A program made the translations under genes and the position numbers. Under the pieces are notes generated by a model. The model saw only the letters and a list, made by a program, of their open reading frames with translations. It searched no databases and was not told the DNA's origin. 64,000 bases of DNA from an uncultured Bacteroidales bacterium (GTDB lineage: Bacteria; Bacteroidota; Bacteroidia; Bacteroidales; Muribaculaceae), in contig CADCFN010000002.1 in NCBI GenBank assembly GCA_902800715.1, forward strand, positions 372,001 to 436,000, given 5' to 3'. Shown here piece after piece: positions 8,790 through 16,713 of this stretch (position 1 is its first letter; each line of letters begins with the position of its first letter).

Positions 8790-9365
8790 ATGAAGAAATT
8801 CTTATTGATGTTTGCAGCTGTTGCTGCTATCGCATTTGTTGGATGCAAGACCGAAACCAAGCCCGAGGCTGAAGTTGTTGAAGATCCCGCTCCCGTAGAG
8901 TACACCGTTGACGGCGTTGCCGCTGACCTGCTCAACTGCGCTGACGAGGCTAGTGCTGTTACCCTGCTTGATGGTATCAAGGCTAAGGCTGAGGAACTGC
9001 TGAAGGGTGGTGACCAGGCTGGTTACTTCAACATCATCAACATCCTGAAGACCGTTTGGGAGAACAACAAGGATGCCATCTTGGCTAAGATCCCGACCCT
9101 GGCAGAGAAGATGACCGGTTACATTGAAGTTCCCGAGGAGCTGAAAGCTGGTTTTACTGATTTCGTAGCAAAGCAGGCCGCTGAGAAGGTTGGTGAGGCT
9201 GTTGACGCTGCTGTTGACGCTGCCGGCGAGAAGGTTGACGCTGCTAAGGATGCCGTTAAGGATGCTGCTGCCGATGCTAAGGATGCCGCCAACAACGCTG
9301 TTGACGCTGCTAAGGACAAGGCTGCTGAAGGTCTGAACAAGGCTGCTGAGGAGCTGAAGAAGTAA
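8790..9365 (+). CDS. Lipoprotein with Ala/Lys/Asp helical repeats
   Basis: A 191-residue protein with a lipoprotein signal (lipobox AFVGC, Cys19). Residues about 30-125 are a mixed region. Residues about 127-190 are almost only Ala, Asp, Lys and Val in short repeating units (VDAAVDAAGEKVDAAKDAV, KDAAADAKDAA), like LEA or apolipoprotein-type amphipathic helices. Codon use is very biased (GCT, AAG, GAC), suggesting high expression, which fits the strong promoter and the clean terminator at 9398-9431. Function unknown; a periplasmic spacer or stress-protective surface helix is conjecture. Confidence 0.8.
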   Translation: MKKFLLMFAAVAAIAFVGCKTETKPEAEVVEDPAPVEYTVDGVAADLLNCADEASAVTLLDGIKAKAEELLKGGDQAGYFNIINILKTVWENNKDAILAKIPTLAEKMTGYIEVPEELKAGFTDFVAKQAAEKVGEAVDAAVDAAGEKVDAAKDAVKDAAADAKDAANNAVDAAKDKAAEGLNKAAEELKK

Positions 9366-9397
9366 TCTTGAGAACACTAGATTAATTCCTTATAACA

Positions 9398-9431
9398 AAT
9401 CAGGGCTGACTCGTATGGGTCAGCCCTGATT
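9398..9431 (+). terminator. Intrinsic terminator, 13-bp stem
   Basis: A perfect 13-bp inverted repeat (AATCAGGGCTGAC, 8-nt loop, GTCAGCCCTGATT) followed by TGTTTTAT lies between the lipoprotein and the convergent acetyltransferase gene. It best serves the plus-strand lipoprotein transcript. Confidence 0.85.
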
Positions 9432-9458
9432 GTTTTATATCGGTTGTGCCTGAATATA

Positions 9459-9956
9459 TCAACGCTTCGAGAGCTGATATGCCAGGCGTTCGTCACCGTT
9501 CAAGAGATAGATGATGCCGCAATAAGTGAAACCGTAACGGTTAATGACATGGCGCATGATAACATTGTCGCGGTGGGTGTCGATGCGCAGGGTTCCAGCA
9601 ACATCCAGGCAATAGTCCATCACGTCGTTGAAAACGCCATGACTCGCTGCCGTGCTAGCCAAGCGATGCACTACATGATAAGGCTTGTCATCCAGCCAAT
9701 TACCCTCGTAGATTTCCTTATAAGTCGGTTCAGGCCCTGGGATAAAGGCAAATGAGGCTATCACTTCCCCACCCTCTTCCACACACAGGTAACAATGACC
9801 ATTATTGATGTCATTCACGATGGTCTCCTCGCTGGGATAACCGCCAATCCACTGATTCACGTTGCCACACGACCGCATGATGCCACGCGCCTCCTCGATG
9901 AGCTGCATAATCACTGGCACATCCTCCATCGTTGCCTTCCAAATCATCCTTTTCAT
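9459..9956 (-). CDS. GNAT-family N-acetyltransferase
   Basis: About 165 residues from the ATG at 9956. A TTG at 9977 in the same frame would add seven residues and almost touch the M3 peptidase stop; ATG is preferred because the fold begins at MIWKATMEDVPVIMQLIEEAR. The pattern of strands and helices is that of the Gcn5 fold, including a beta-bulge region FAFIPGPEP, an acetyl-CoA loop region near VHRLAS, and the late helix DNVIMRHVINRYGF. The substrate is not identifiable. It lies immediately downstream of the M3 peptidase gene. Confidence 0.82.
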   Translation of the reverse strand: MKRMIWKATMEDVPVIMQLIEEARGIMRSCGNVNQWIGGYPSEETIVNDINNGHCYLCVEEGGEVIASFAFIPGPEPTYKEIYEGNWLDDKPYHVVHRLASTAASHGVFNDVMDYCLDVAGTLRIDTHRDNVIMRHVINRYGFTYCGIIYLLNGDERLAYQLSKR

Positions 9957-9978
9957 TACAATATGGTCTCTAGTCAAT

Positions 9979-12027
9979 TCATTTCTTGTTGATAATGCCG
10001 TCGCGACGCATCATGGCGCCGATGCCGGGTTCAGAGCCACGGAAGCGCTTGTAGAGCGTCATCGGGGCCTCCGTGCCGCCACGCGAGAGCACGTTCTCTA
10101 CCCATGAGCGGGCGGTATCTCGGTTGAAGATGCCATCCTGCTTGAACTTGTCAAAGGCGTCACACTCAATCATCTCGGCCCACTTGTAGCCGTAGTATCC
10201 CGCGGCGTAGCCTCCCGAAAAGATATGGGTGAACTGCGGCGACATGATGCAACCCTCGACAGGTTCAAAAGCCTGCACATCTTTCACAGCATTGTACTCA
10301 AAGGTGAAGTCATCACCCTCATAAGGCTCGGTGATGCTGTGCCAAGACATATCGATAAAGCCGAAGCCCAACTGTCGCACGCAGGCATAAGCCGCACCAT
10401 ACTGCGAGGATGCTATCAAGCGGTCTATCAATTCCTGCGGTACAGGCTCGCCAGTCTGGTAATGACGTGCAAAACTATCGAGGAATTCGCGCTCATAGAC
10501 GTAATTCTCATTGAATTGTGAGGGTACCTCAACAAAATCACGATAGACATTGGTACCCGACAGCGACTGATACCTGCAACGTGACAACAACTGATGCAAA
10601 GCATGACCGAACTCGTGCATGAAAGTCTCTACCTCGCGCACGGTGAGCAGTGACGGCTTGGTGTCGGTAGGACGGGTGAAATTCATGGTCAAGGTCACCA
10701 ACGGCCTCACGTCGTTACCGTTATCGTCGATGTATTGCTCGCGGAAACTCGTCATCCACGCTCCGCTCTGCTTAGTGGCACGAGGGAAGAAATCCAGATA
10801 AAGCATACCCACGGCTTTGCCGTCCTCGTCGGTCACGTCATAGACCTCAACCTCAGGATGGAACACCTGGGCATCATCGTTGGGCGTAAACCGCAGGCCG
10901 TACATCCGCTTGGCAAAACCGAAAACGCCCTTGGTCACTGAACTCAGCTCAAAATAGGGACGCAGCAATTCGTCGTTAATCTCGAACATCGAGTCCTTCT
11001 CCTTGTTACTGTAGTAAGCGTAATCCCACGGCATGATGTCGACTGGTTTACCCTCACACTCACAAGCAAACCTGGTCAAGCGTTCCATTTCTTGCCGTTC
11101 TACAGGCAGATAGGCATCGCGCAGGCGATTCAGCATATCATAGACCGCCTCGGGCCTCTCCGCCATCGTGTGCTGTAACTTATACTCAGCGAAGGTCTTA
11201 CTTCCCATTAACCGAGCAATTTCCAGCCTGGTGTTGGCAATATCACGCAAGACATCGAGATTGCAGTATTCGCCAGCAGTACACTGGCGATTATACATCT
11301 TATATAATTTCTCGCGCAAATCACGACGATTGCTGTACTTCATGAATGGACCATAACTGGGAGCATCAAGCGTTACCAGCCACTTATCTTCGTGTCCTTT
11401 GTCCTTGGCAGCCTGTTTGTAGGCATCAAGAGCGCTCTCGGGGAGCCCTTCGATATCAGCCTCGGTAAGCCACAATTCATAGCGGGGTGTTTCCTTGAGC
11501 GCGTTCTGGTCAAATTTCAAGGTCAGTTCGGTCAAACGCTTTGAAAGTTCACGATAGCGTTCCCTATCCTCACCTTGCAGGTTGGCACCGCTGCGCACAA
11601 AACCGTCGTAGGTCTCCCGCATCAGCATCCGGTCTTCAGCATCATGGTGCGTTGCATCAAAATGGTCGTGGACATATTTCACACGTTGCCACAACTGCTC
11701 GTTGAGCGTTATGCTGTTAAAGTGCTCGCTCAGCACGGGCGCCATGAGCTCACTCACTGCCATCAAAGCGTCATCGGCATTGGCCGAGAGCATGGGATAG
11801 AACACACCCAGCACACGGTTGAGTGTTGCTCCGGCACGCTCGAGCGCAACGATGGTGTTCTCGAACGTCGCCTCGGCTTCATTTCCTGCAATCGCCTTTA
11901 CCTCGGAGTCGTGCTCCTTGATGCCTTGACGGATAGCCGGCTCATAATCGGCTGTGGTGATGCGGTCAAAGGGTATCATGCCCCCCGTGGTTCTAAACGG
12001 CTTGAAAAATATGTTGTTCTCTATCAT
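9979..12027 (-). CDS. M3-family oligopeptidase (Dcp/PrlC type)
   Basis: A 682-residue cytoplasmic zinc oligopeptidase. The zinc motif HEFGH lies near residues 470-474 in ETFMHEFGHALHQLLS, with the downstream Glu ligand in the helix that follows (RDFVEVPSQFNENY). There is no signal peptide. Size and sequence fit Bacteroidota dipeptidyl carboxypeptidase/oligopeptidase A proteins, which finish degradation of short peptides. The 82-nt gap to mutS2 contains only a weak GCCGT/ACGGC dyad. Confidence 0.92.
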   Translation of the reverse strand: MIENNIFFKPFRTTGGMIPFDRITTADYEPAIRQGIKEHDSEVKAIAGNEAEATFENTIVALERAGATLNRVLGVFYPMLSANADDALMAVSELMAPVLSEHFNSITLNEQLWQRVKYVHDHFDATHHDAEDRMLMRETYDGFVRSGANLQGEDRERYRELSKRLTELTLKFDQNALKETPRYELWLTEADIEGLPESALDAYKQAAKDKGHEDKWLVTLDAPSYGPFMKYSNRRDLREKLYKMYNRQCTAGEYCNLDVLRDIANTRLEIARLMGSKTFAEYKLQHTMAERPEAVYDMLNRLRDAYLPVERQEMERLTRFACECEGKPVDIMPWDYAYYSNKEKDSMFEINDELLRPYFELSSVTKGVFGFAKRMYGLRFTPNDDAQVFHPEVEVYDVTDEDGKAVGMLYLDFFPRATKQSGAWMTSFREQYIDDNGNDVRPLVTLTMNFTRPTDTKPSLLTVREVETFMHEFGHALHQLLSRCRYQSLSGTNVYRDFVEVPSQFNENYVYEREFLDSFARHYQTGEPVPQELIDRLIASSQYGAAYACVRQLGFGFIDMSWHSITEPYEGDDFTFEYNAVKDVQAFEPVEGCIMSPQFTHIFSGGYAAGYYGYKWAEMIECDAFDKFKQDGIFNRDTARSWVENVLSRGGTEAPMTLYKRFRGSEPGIGAMMRRDGIINKK

Positions 12028-12109
12028 TTTCTTTTGGTATTTTAATGGCCGTAATTGGAGTCACGGCATAAATTAACACTGATTAACCATTATCCCGTTC
12101 ACATGAATA

Positions 12110-14563
12110 TTATTCCAGGTCGACAACGGTGATGCCGGCACCACCGAATTGCACATGCTCGTCGCGGAACGACTTCACGCCACTGACCGTGCGCAGGTAT
12201 TCACGGATGGCAACCTTCAGCGCTCCGGTACCTGTACCATGGAGGATGCGCACGCGTTGAGCACTGAACTGGATGGCATCATCGATGAAATAAGTAATCG
12301 CTTGCAGCGCCTCGTCGGCACGCATGCCACGCACGTCTATGTCAGGCTTGAAATTCAACTGTCGCGTGCGGATTTCATCGGTCGTAGCACGTCCTAGGGA
12401 TTCCGTCTTGGGCAGTTTTTCCTTGCGCATGGTGCGCTCCACCTTGTCCGCCTCGATGCGCGTCTTGATGTTGCCGAATGCCACCAGCGCATATTTCTCA
12501 TCGATGCTGATGAGGGTGCCGACGGTAGTCGTTCCCTTGAGCACCACATTGTCGCCTGCCTGGAGGGGACGTTCCTTGACAATGGGCTGCTGGGGCTTTT
12601 TCTTGGGTTGCTTGCGACGCGGCTTGTCCTTCGGAGTCAGTTCCTTCAGGCGCGAGGGGTCCTCGGGCTCCTCGGCATTAAGCCGTTGCTTGAATTCATC
12701 GAGCTGACGGCGCAGTTCCTTGGTGCGTTCCTTCTCGGCCTGCAGTTCACGTATTTCCTTGATGGTACGCTCAATCTGAGCATTGCTGCCACGCAGGATT
12801 TCCTGTGCCTCGGCACGCGCGTCATGAATTATCTGTCGGTGCTCGGCGCGGATGCTGTCCAATCGTTCATCATAGTCAGCAATCATCTGGTCGAGACGTT
12901 TTTCCTTGGCTCGCACATCCTGACGCTTGTTCTCCCAATATCGGCGGTCGCGCACGATATCGAGCAGATACTTGTCCATGTTGATGTAGTCACTGCCCAC
13001 AATCTCGCTTGCCTTCTCAATCACCTGTTGCGGCAAACCCGTCTTGCGGGCAATCTCGATGGCAAACGAACTGCCCGGATAGCCCATCGACAGCTGGAAC
13101 AGCGGCTGCATCCGCTGGCGGTCATAGAGCATAGCGCCATTGACAACGCCATCGGTCTCGTCGGCAAAATGCTTGAGGTTCTGATAGTGTGTCGTGACAA
13201 CGCCCATCACCTGATGTTCGTTGAGTTGCTCAAGAATCGACTGGGCGATGGCGCCACCAATCTGCGGCTCAGTGCCACTGCCCATCTCGTCGATGAGGAT
13301 GAGCGTTTCCTTGCCACCCTTCGAGAGGAACAATTTCATGTTCTGCAAGTGGCTGCTATAGGTACTCAGGTCATTCTCGATGCTCTGCTGGTCGCCGATA
13401 TCAATGAAGATGTCATGGAACAGTCCCATGTGCGAATTGTCACGCAGCGTGGGCAGCAGCCCGCATTGCATCATATATTGAACGACGCCTACTGTCTTGA
13501 GGCACACCGACTTGCCACCGGCATTGGGACCCGAAATCACAAGTATGCGGTCCTGCTTGTTAAGCGCGATATTGAGGGGAACCACCTGCTTGCCTTGGGT
13601 GCGCAACGAGAGCATCAAGGCTGGATGGATGGCATTGTACCACTCAATGACTGGTTTACGGTCCACATGGCACATCTGGGCGCCCACGTCAAGGGCAAAC
13701 AATGCCTTGGCGCGAATGAAATCCAACTGTCCCAGGGTATCGAGAATTCCTGCCAATTCGTCAAGGTGCGGACGAATCTGGTCGGTCACCTCGATGAGGA
13801 TGCGGATGATTTCACGGGCTATCTCGGCCTCGGTCTCGCGGATGCGGTTATTGGCCTCGACAATCGCGTCAGGCTCAATGAATACGGTCTTTCCCGTCGC
13901 GCTCTCGTCATGGACGATGCCATGGAGCTTGCGTTTATTCATGGCGCTCACGGGCAGCACCAACCTGCCGTCGCGCAGCGATGGTTGAACATCATTATCG
14001 AGAATGCCATCCTGCTTGCCCTGGGCAATGATGCGGCGCAGCGTGCCGTTGATGCTACTGGTCACACGAGCTATCGCCGTGCGCAACTCCTGCAAGCGTG
14101 GTGACGCGGTATCCTTGATGTTGCCTGCCTTGTCAAGCACATGGCCGATAGCAGCACTCAACTCGGGGAACGATTGCATGCCACTGGTCAGATTCTTCAG
14201 GCGCGGGTAAAGCGAGCCCGACTCGCCATCGGCATCGAAGAACCTAACCACCTGGGTTACAGTAACCAGCAGCCTTTGCAAGTCAAACAGCCGCTCAGCC
14301 GACAGGAAAGTGCCCGGTGTCGATACTTCCTTGAGCACCACACGCAGGTCGAAATAGTAGCTCAACGGGAACTCCTTGCCTGTTTGGACGATAGACAGGA
14401 ACTCGTTGGTCTCTTCAAGCCAGCGGATGACCTCGTCGCGACGGGTAGAGAAACGCAGGCGCGGCACGTTGGCAGCACCCAACGCGCTGACGCAGTGACG
14501 CTCCAATTCTCGTCTCACGGCATCAAAGCCAATCTTGCTCTCAAAATTTGAGGGATAAATCAT
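12110..14563 (-). CDS. mutS2: MutS2 with Smr domain
   Basis: The product is about 817 residues. The ATG at 14563 (MIYPSNFESKIGFD) matches the family N-terminus; an upstream start at 14590 would lie above the promoter. It has MutS domains III and V with Walker A GPNAGGKSV (near residue 345), the Walker B region LILIDEMGSGTEP, and a long coiled coil (about 510-640). A KOW-like linker follows, then a C-terminal Smr endonuclease domain (DVRGMRADEAL, LHGTGTGAL). MutS2 proteins resolve collided ribosomes or suppress recombination, not mismatch repair. The -7 box ends 4 nt before the ATG, so the mRNA may be leaderless. Confidence 0.93.
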   Translation of the reverse strand: MIYPSNFESKIGFDAVRRELERHCVSALGAANVPRLRFSTRRDEVIRWLEETNEFLSIVQTGKEFPLSYYFDLRVVLKEVSTPGTFLSAERLFDLQRLLVTVTQVVRFFDADGESGSLYPRLKNLTSGMQSFPELSAAIGHVLDKAGNIKDTASPRLQELRTAIARVTSSINGTLRRIIAQGKQDGILDNDVQPSLRDGRLVLPVSAMNKRKLHGIVHDESATGKTVFIEPDAIVEANNRIRETEAEIAREIIRILIEVTDQIRPHLDELAGILDTLGQLDFIRAKALFALDVGAQMCHVDRKPVIEWYNAIHPALMLSLRTQGKQVVPLNIALNKQDRILVISGPNAGGKSVCLKTVGVVQYMMQCGLLPTLRDNSHMGLFHDIFIDIGDQQSIENDLSTYSSHLQNMKLFLSKGGKETLILIDEMGSGTEPQIGGAIAQSILEQLNEHQVMGVVTTHYQNLKHFADETDGVVNGAMLYDRQRMQPLFQLSMGYPGSSFAIEIARKTGLPQQVIEKASEIVGSDYINMDKYLLDIVRDRRYWENKRQDVRAKEKRLDQMIADYDERLDSIRAEHRQIIHDARAEAQEILRGSNAQIERTIKEIRELQAEKERTKELRRQLDEFKQRLNAEEPEDPSRLKELTPKDKPRRKQPKKKPQQPIVKERPLQAGDNVVLKGTTTVGTLISIDEKYALVAFGNIKTRIEADKVERTMRKEKLPKTESLGRATTDEIRTRQLNFKPDIDVRGMRADEALQAITYFIDDAIQFSAQRVRILHGTGTGALKVAIREYLRTVSGVKSFRDEHVQFGGAGITVVDLE

Positions 14564-14567
14564 AGCA

Positions 14568-14599
14568 CAAAGGTAGTCATTTTTCGTCATTCAACGAAA
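14568..14599 (-). promoter_or_regulatory. mutS2 promoter abutting the start codon
   Basis: On the minus strand TTTC (14599-14596), a 20-bp spacer and TACCTTTG (14575-14568) are followed after only 4 nt by the mutS2 ATG. The expected transcription start coincides with the ATG. Confidence 0.6.
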
Positions 14600-14605
14600 T
14601 ATTTG

Positions 14606-14613
14606 TACCTTTG
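14606..14613 (+). promoter_or_regulatory. Divergent -7 box TACCTTTG
   Basis: A plus-strand TACCTTTG lies back to back with the mutS2 promoter. Its -33 region is only a weak TTTTC near 14581. It points into the short terminated segment 14620-14703. Confidence 0.5.
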
Positions 14614-14619
14614 CGGCAT

Positions 14620-14703
14620 CATCAATCAAATCTTATCTATCTGATTCATGAGAAAACAGTGCTTCGTGTCTGTCTATTACAGGCAAAAACGGGGCACTTT
14701 TTT
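14620..14703 (+). ncRNA. Candidate small RNA or short terminated transcript
   Basis: Downstream of the TACCTTTG box the sequence contains a 9-bp stem AGTGCTTCG/CGGGGCACT (14658-14666 with 14690-14698, two G-U pairs), an inner CTGT/ACAG hairpin, then TTTTTT ending near 14703. Promoter plus terminator with no sizeable gene between suggests an RNA of about 85 nt. A 30-codon reading frame starts at ATG 14648 but runs through the terminator, so it is not favoured. No known RNA family is recognised. Confidence 0.35.
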
Positions 14704-14744
14704 AATTTTTCCCACCAAAACACGTGATATTCAAAAATAATAAG

Positions 14745-14752
14745 TACATTTG
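14745..14752 (+). promoter_or_regulatory. -7 box upstream of the C1 peptidase
   Basis: TACATTTG lies about 54 nt before the ATG at 14806; no clear TTTG is seen at the -33 position. It would give a leader of about 45 nt ending in an A/T-rich unstructured stretch, common for Bacteroidota. Confidence 0.55.
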
Positions 14753-14805
14753 CAAGTTATAACCGAAGAAATACAATTAACATTTATAACTAACTAACAT
14801 TTTTT

Positions 14806-16011
14806 ATGAAGAAATTCTTATTCTTACTGCTCGCATCGGCTGTCTGCATCAATGTTATGGCCGATGACAAGGTTGTCATCCCCGACAGCACCGGTTTCAA
14901 GTTCACCGACACTAAGGTTATCAAGCACACCCCCGTCAAGGACCAGAACAAGTCCGGTACGTGCTGGTGCTACTCCACCAACTCCTTCTTCGAGAACGAG
15001 ATCCTGCGCATCACCGGCAAGGAGGTTCACCTGAGCGAAGGCTTTGTGGTTAACCACTGCTACTTTGACAAGGCCATCAAGTACATCCGCATGGATGGCA
15101 CCATCAACTTTGCTGAGGGTGGCGCAGCCGAGGACGTACCCTACGTTTGGCGCACCTACGGTATGGTTCCCAACGAGGTCTATACCGGCATGACCTACGG
15201 TGACAAGAAGTTTGACACCGGTGAGTTGACCTCCCTGTTGAAGGGTTTCGTCGGCACCATCAACAAGAACAGCCGCGGCAAGCTCACCCCCGCTTGGAAG
15301 GACGGTCTGCAGGCTATCCTCAACAGCTACATGGGCACCATGCCCGAGACCTTCGTCTATGAGGGCAAGACCTACACCCCGCAGACCTGGGCTGCCAGCC
15401 TCGGCATCAACATGGACGACTATGTACCCATTGCATCGTTCACCCACCACCCCTACTATCAGCCCTTCATCCTTGAGGTGGCAGACAACTGGTTGTGGTC
15501 AACCTACCAGAACGTGCCCATCGACGAGCTGCTCGAGATTGCCAACTATGCTATCGACAACGGCTACAGCATCGCTTGGGGTTCTGACGTGAGCGAGAAA
15601 GGCTTCAAGTGGCGCAATGGTTATGCTATCCTGCCCGTCAAGAAGGAAGTTCCCGATGCCGAGGGTACCGATATGGCACGCTGGGCTCAGCTGAGCGACA
15701 AGGACCGCGAGGCAGAGTTGTGGGACATCAAGGGCCCGGTTAAGGAGCAGTGGGTAACTCCTGAGGAGCGTCAGCAGATGTTTGACAACAAGGAGACCAC
15801 CGACGACCACGGTATGGTAATCATGGGTAAGGCTGTTGACCAAGAAGGCAACAAGTACTTCAAGGTGCAGAACAGCTGGGACACCAACCAGCTCTATGAA
15901 GGCTACTTCTATTGCAGCGAGGCCTTCTTCCGCGCCAAGACTTTGAACATCCTCGTTCACAAGGATGCCATCCCCGCCAAGATTGCCAAGAAGATGGGCA
16001 TAAAGAAGTAA
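14806..16011 (+). CDS. Secreted C1 (papain/bleomycin-hydrolase-like) peptidase
   Basis: A 401-residue cysteine peptidase with a cleavable signal (residues 1-19). The oxyanion Gln47 and nucleophile Cys53 are in KDQNKSGTCWCYS, the catalytic His is near residue 335 in DDHGMVIMG, and the Asn near 355 in QNSWD; order and spacing fit the C1B aminopeptidase group (PepC/bleomycin hydrolase). The signal peptide places it in the periplasm or outside, unlike cytoplasmic PepC. Strong codon bias suggests high expression. It is followed by the heptad repeat element and then ridA. Confidence 0.9.
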   Translation: MKKFLFLLLASAVCINVMADDKVVIPDSTGFKFTDTKVIKHTPVKDQNKSGTCWCYSTNSFFENEILRITGKEVHLSEGFVVNHCYFDKAIKYIRMDGTINFAEGGAAEDVPYVWRTYGMVPNEVYTGMTYGDKKFDTGELTSLLKGFVGTINKNSRGKLTPAWKDGLQAILNSYMGTMPETFVYEGKTYTPQTWAASLGINMDDYVPIASFTHHPYYQPFILEVADNWLWSTYQNVPIDELLEIANYAIDNGYSIAWGSDVSEKGFKWRNGYAILPVKKEVPDAEGTDMARWAQLSDKDREAELWDIKGPVKEQWVTPEERQQMFDNKETTDDHGMVIMGKAVDQEGNKYFKVQNSWDTNQLYEGYFYCSEAFFRAKTLNILVHKDAIPAKIAKKMGIKK

Positions 16012-16019
16012 TTTTCCTT

Positions 16020-16098
16020 TAGTCCCTAGTCCCTAGTTTTTAGTAAGCGGAAGCCAACCAGAAACTAGGGACTAGAAACTAGGGACTAGAAACTAAAA
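16020..16098 (+). repeat. Heptad repeat element between C1 peptidase and ridA
   Basis: After the stop codon come heptads AGTCCCT, AGTCCCT, AGTTTTT, AGTAAGC. Then, after 14 nt, come AACTAGG, GACTAGA, AACTAGG, GACTAGA and AACTAAA (16063-16097). The arms are complementary and can form a long hairpin. The same design occurs at 32935-33013 and, with a less clear left arm, before umuC at 60558-60582. Confidence 0.8.
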
Positions 16099-16120
16099 AA
16101 ACACCTTTAAACTAAACAAA

Positions 16121-16498
16121 ATGAAAGCATTAAACACCGACAAGGCTCCTGCAGCCATTGGACCTTACAGTCAAGCAATCCGCACCGGCAACCTCGTATT
16201 CGTTTCCGGCCAGCTTCCCATTATCCCCGAAACTGGAGCATTCCCCGAGGGTGGCGTCCAGGAACAGACACACCAGAGCCTCAAGAACGCCCGCGCCATC
16301 CTTCAGAGCGAGGGCCTCGACCTGTGCAACGTCGTTAAGACCACCGTCTTCCTGAGTGACATCGCCAACTTCGGTCCCATGAACGAAGTCTACGCCGAGT
16401 ACTTCACGGCTCCCTACCCCGCCCGCTGCGCCTTTGCAGTCAAGGACCTGCCCAAGGGTGCCCTTGTCGAAATCGAACTCATCGCCGAGGCCGAGTAA
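16121..16498 (+). CDS. ridA: RidA-family reactive-intermediate deaminase
   Basis: The 125-residue protein is full length for the YjgF/YER057c/UK114 family: N-terminal DKAPAAIGPYSQAI, central VFVSGQLP, and the C-terminal signature with Arg (PARCAFAVKDLPKGALVEIELIAEA). Family members hydrolyse 2-aminoacrylate and other enamine/imine intermediates released by PLP enzymes, protecting the cytoplasm. A strong terminator follows at 16521-16555. Confidence 0.93.
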   Translation: MKALNTDKAPAAIGPYSQAIRTGNLVFVSGQLPIIPETGAFPEGGVQEQTHQSLKNARAILQSEGLDLCNVVKTTVFLSDIANFGPMNEVYAEYFTAPYPARCAFAVKDLPKGALVEIELIAEAE

Positions 16499-16520
16499 AG
16501 CCCCGCACACACAACAACAA

Positions 16521-16555
16521 AAAAGAGACGCAATCCCGTGATTGCGCCTCTTTTT
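16521..16555 (+). terminator. Intrinsic terminator after ridA
   Basis: AAAAGAGACGCAAT and ATTGCGCCTCTTTTT pair across a 6-nt loop (one mismatch) and end in a T run. This is a strong hairpin 23 nt past the ridA stop. Confidence 0.85.
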
Positions 16556-16567
16556 GTTATTCATGCT

Positions 16568-16704
16568 GTTGCAAAACTCATGGCTCTTGGGATAAATCGC
16601 GCTACGCGCGAGAAATCAAACAAAATTATTAATAAAATGATAATAAGAATTTGATTTCTCGGCCATTAGGCCGATCAAAACTGGGTCATGGGTAGTTTTG
16701 CAAC
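16568..16704 (+). repeat. 137-bp element with GTTGCAAAACT inverted ends
   Basis: The ends are perfect 11-bp inverted repeats (GTTGCAAAACT at 16568-16578, AGTTTTGCAAC at 16694-16704), with partly matching CATGG/CCATG-like extensions inward. Inside is a second perfect 11-bp pair, GAGAAATCAAA (16610-16620) and TTTGATTTCTC (16650-16660), plus small hairpins CGCGCTACGCGCG and CGGCCATTAGGCCG. It lies between ridA and the 3' end of hsdR and looks like a MITE or a large cruciform. No target-site duplication is obvious. Confidence 0.6.
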
Positions 16705-16713
16705 TGCCCGGCG

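Noticed and set aside
12608-14104. 498-codon plus-strand open frame opposite mutS2
   Set aside because: Antisense shadow; mutS2 motifs and promoter lie on the minus strand.
14648-14740. 30-codon small frame in the mutS2-C1 peptidase gap
   Set aside because: It runs through the hairpin and T6 of a likely terminator and has no supporting features.
16020-16098. Heptad element as a CRISPR array
   Set aside because: Units are only 7 bp with no unique spacers and no cas genes.
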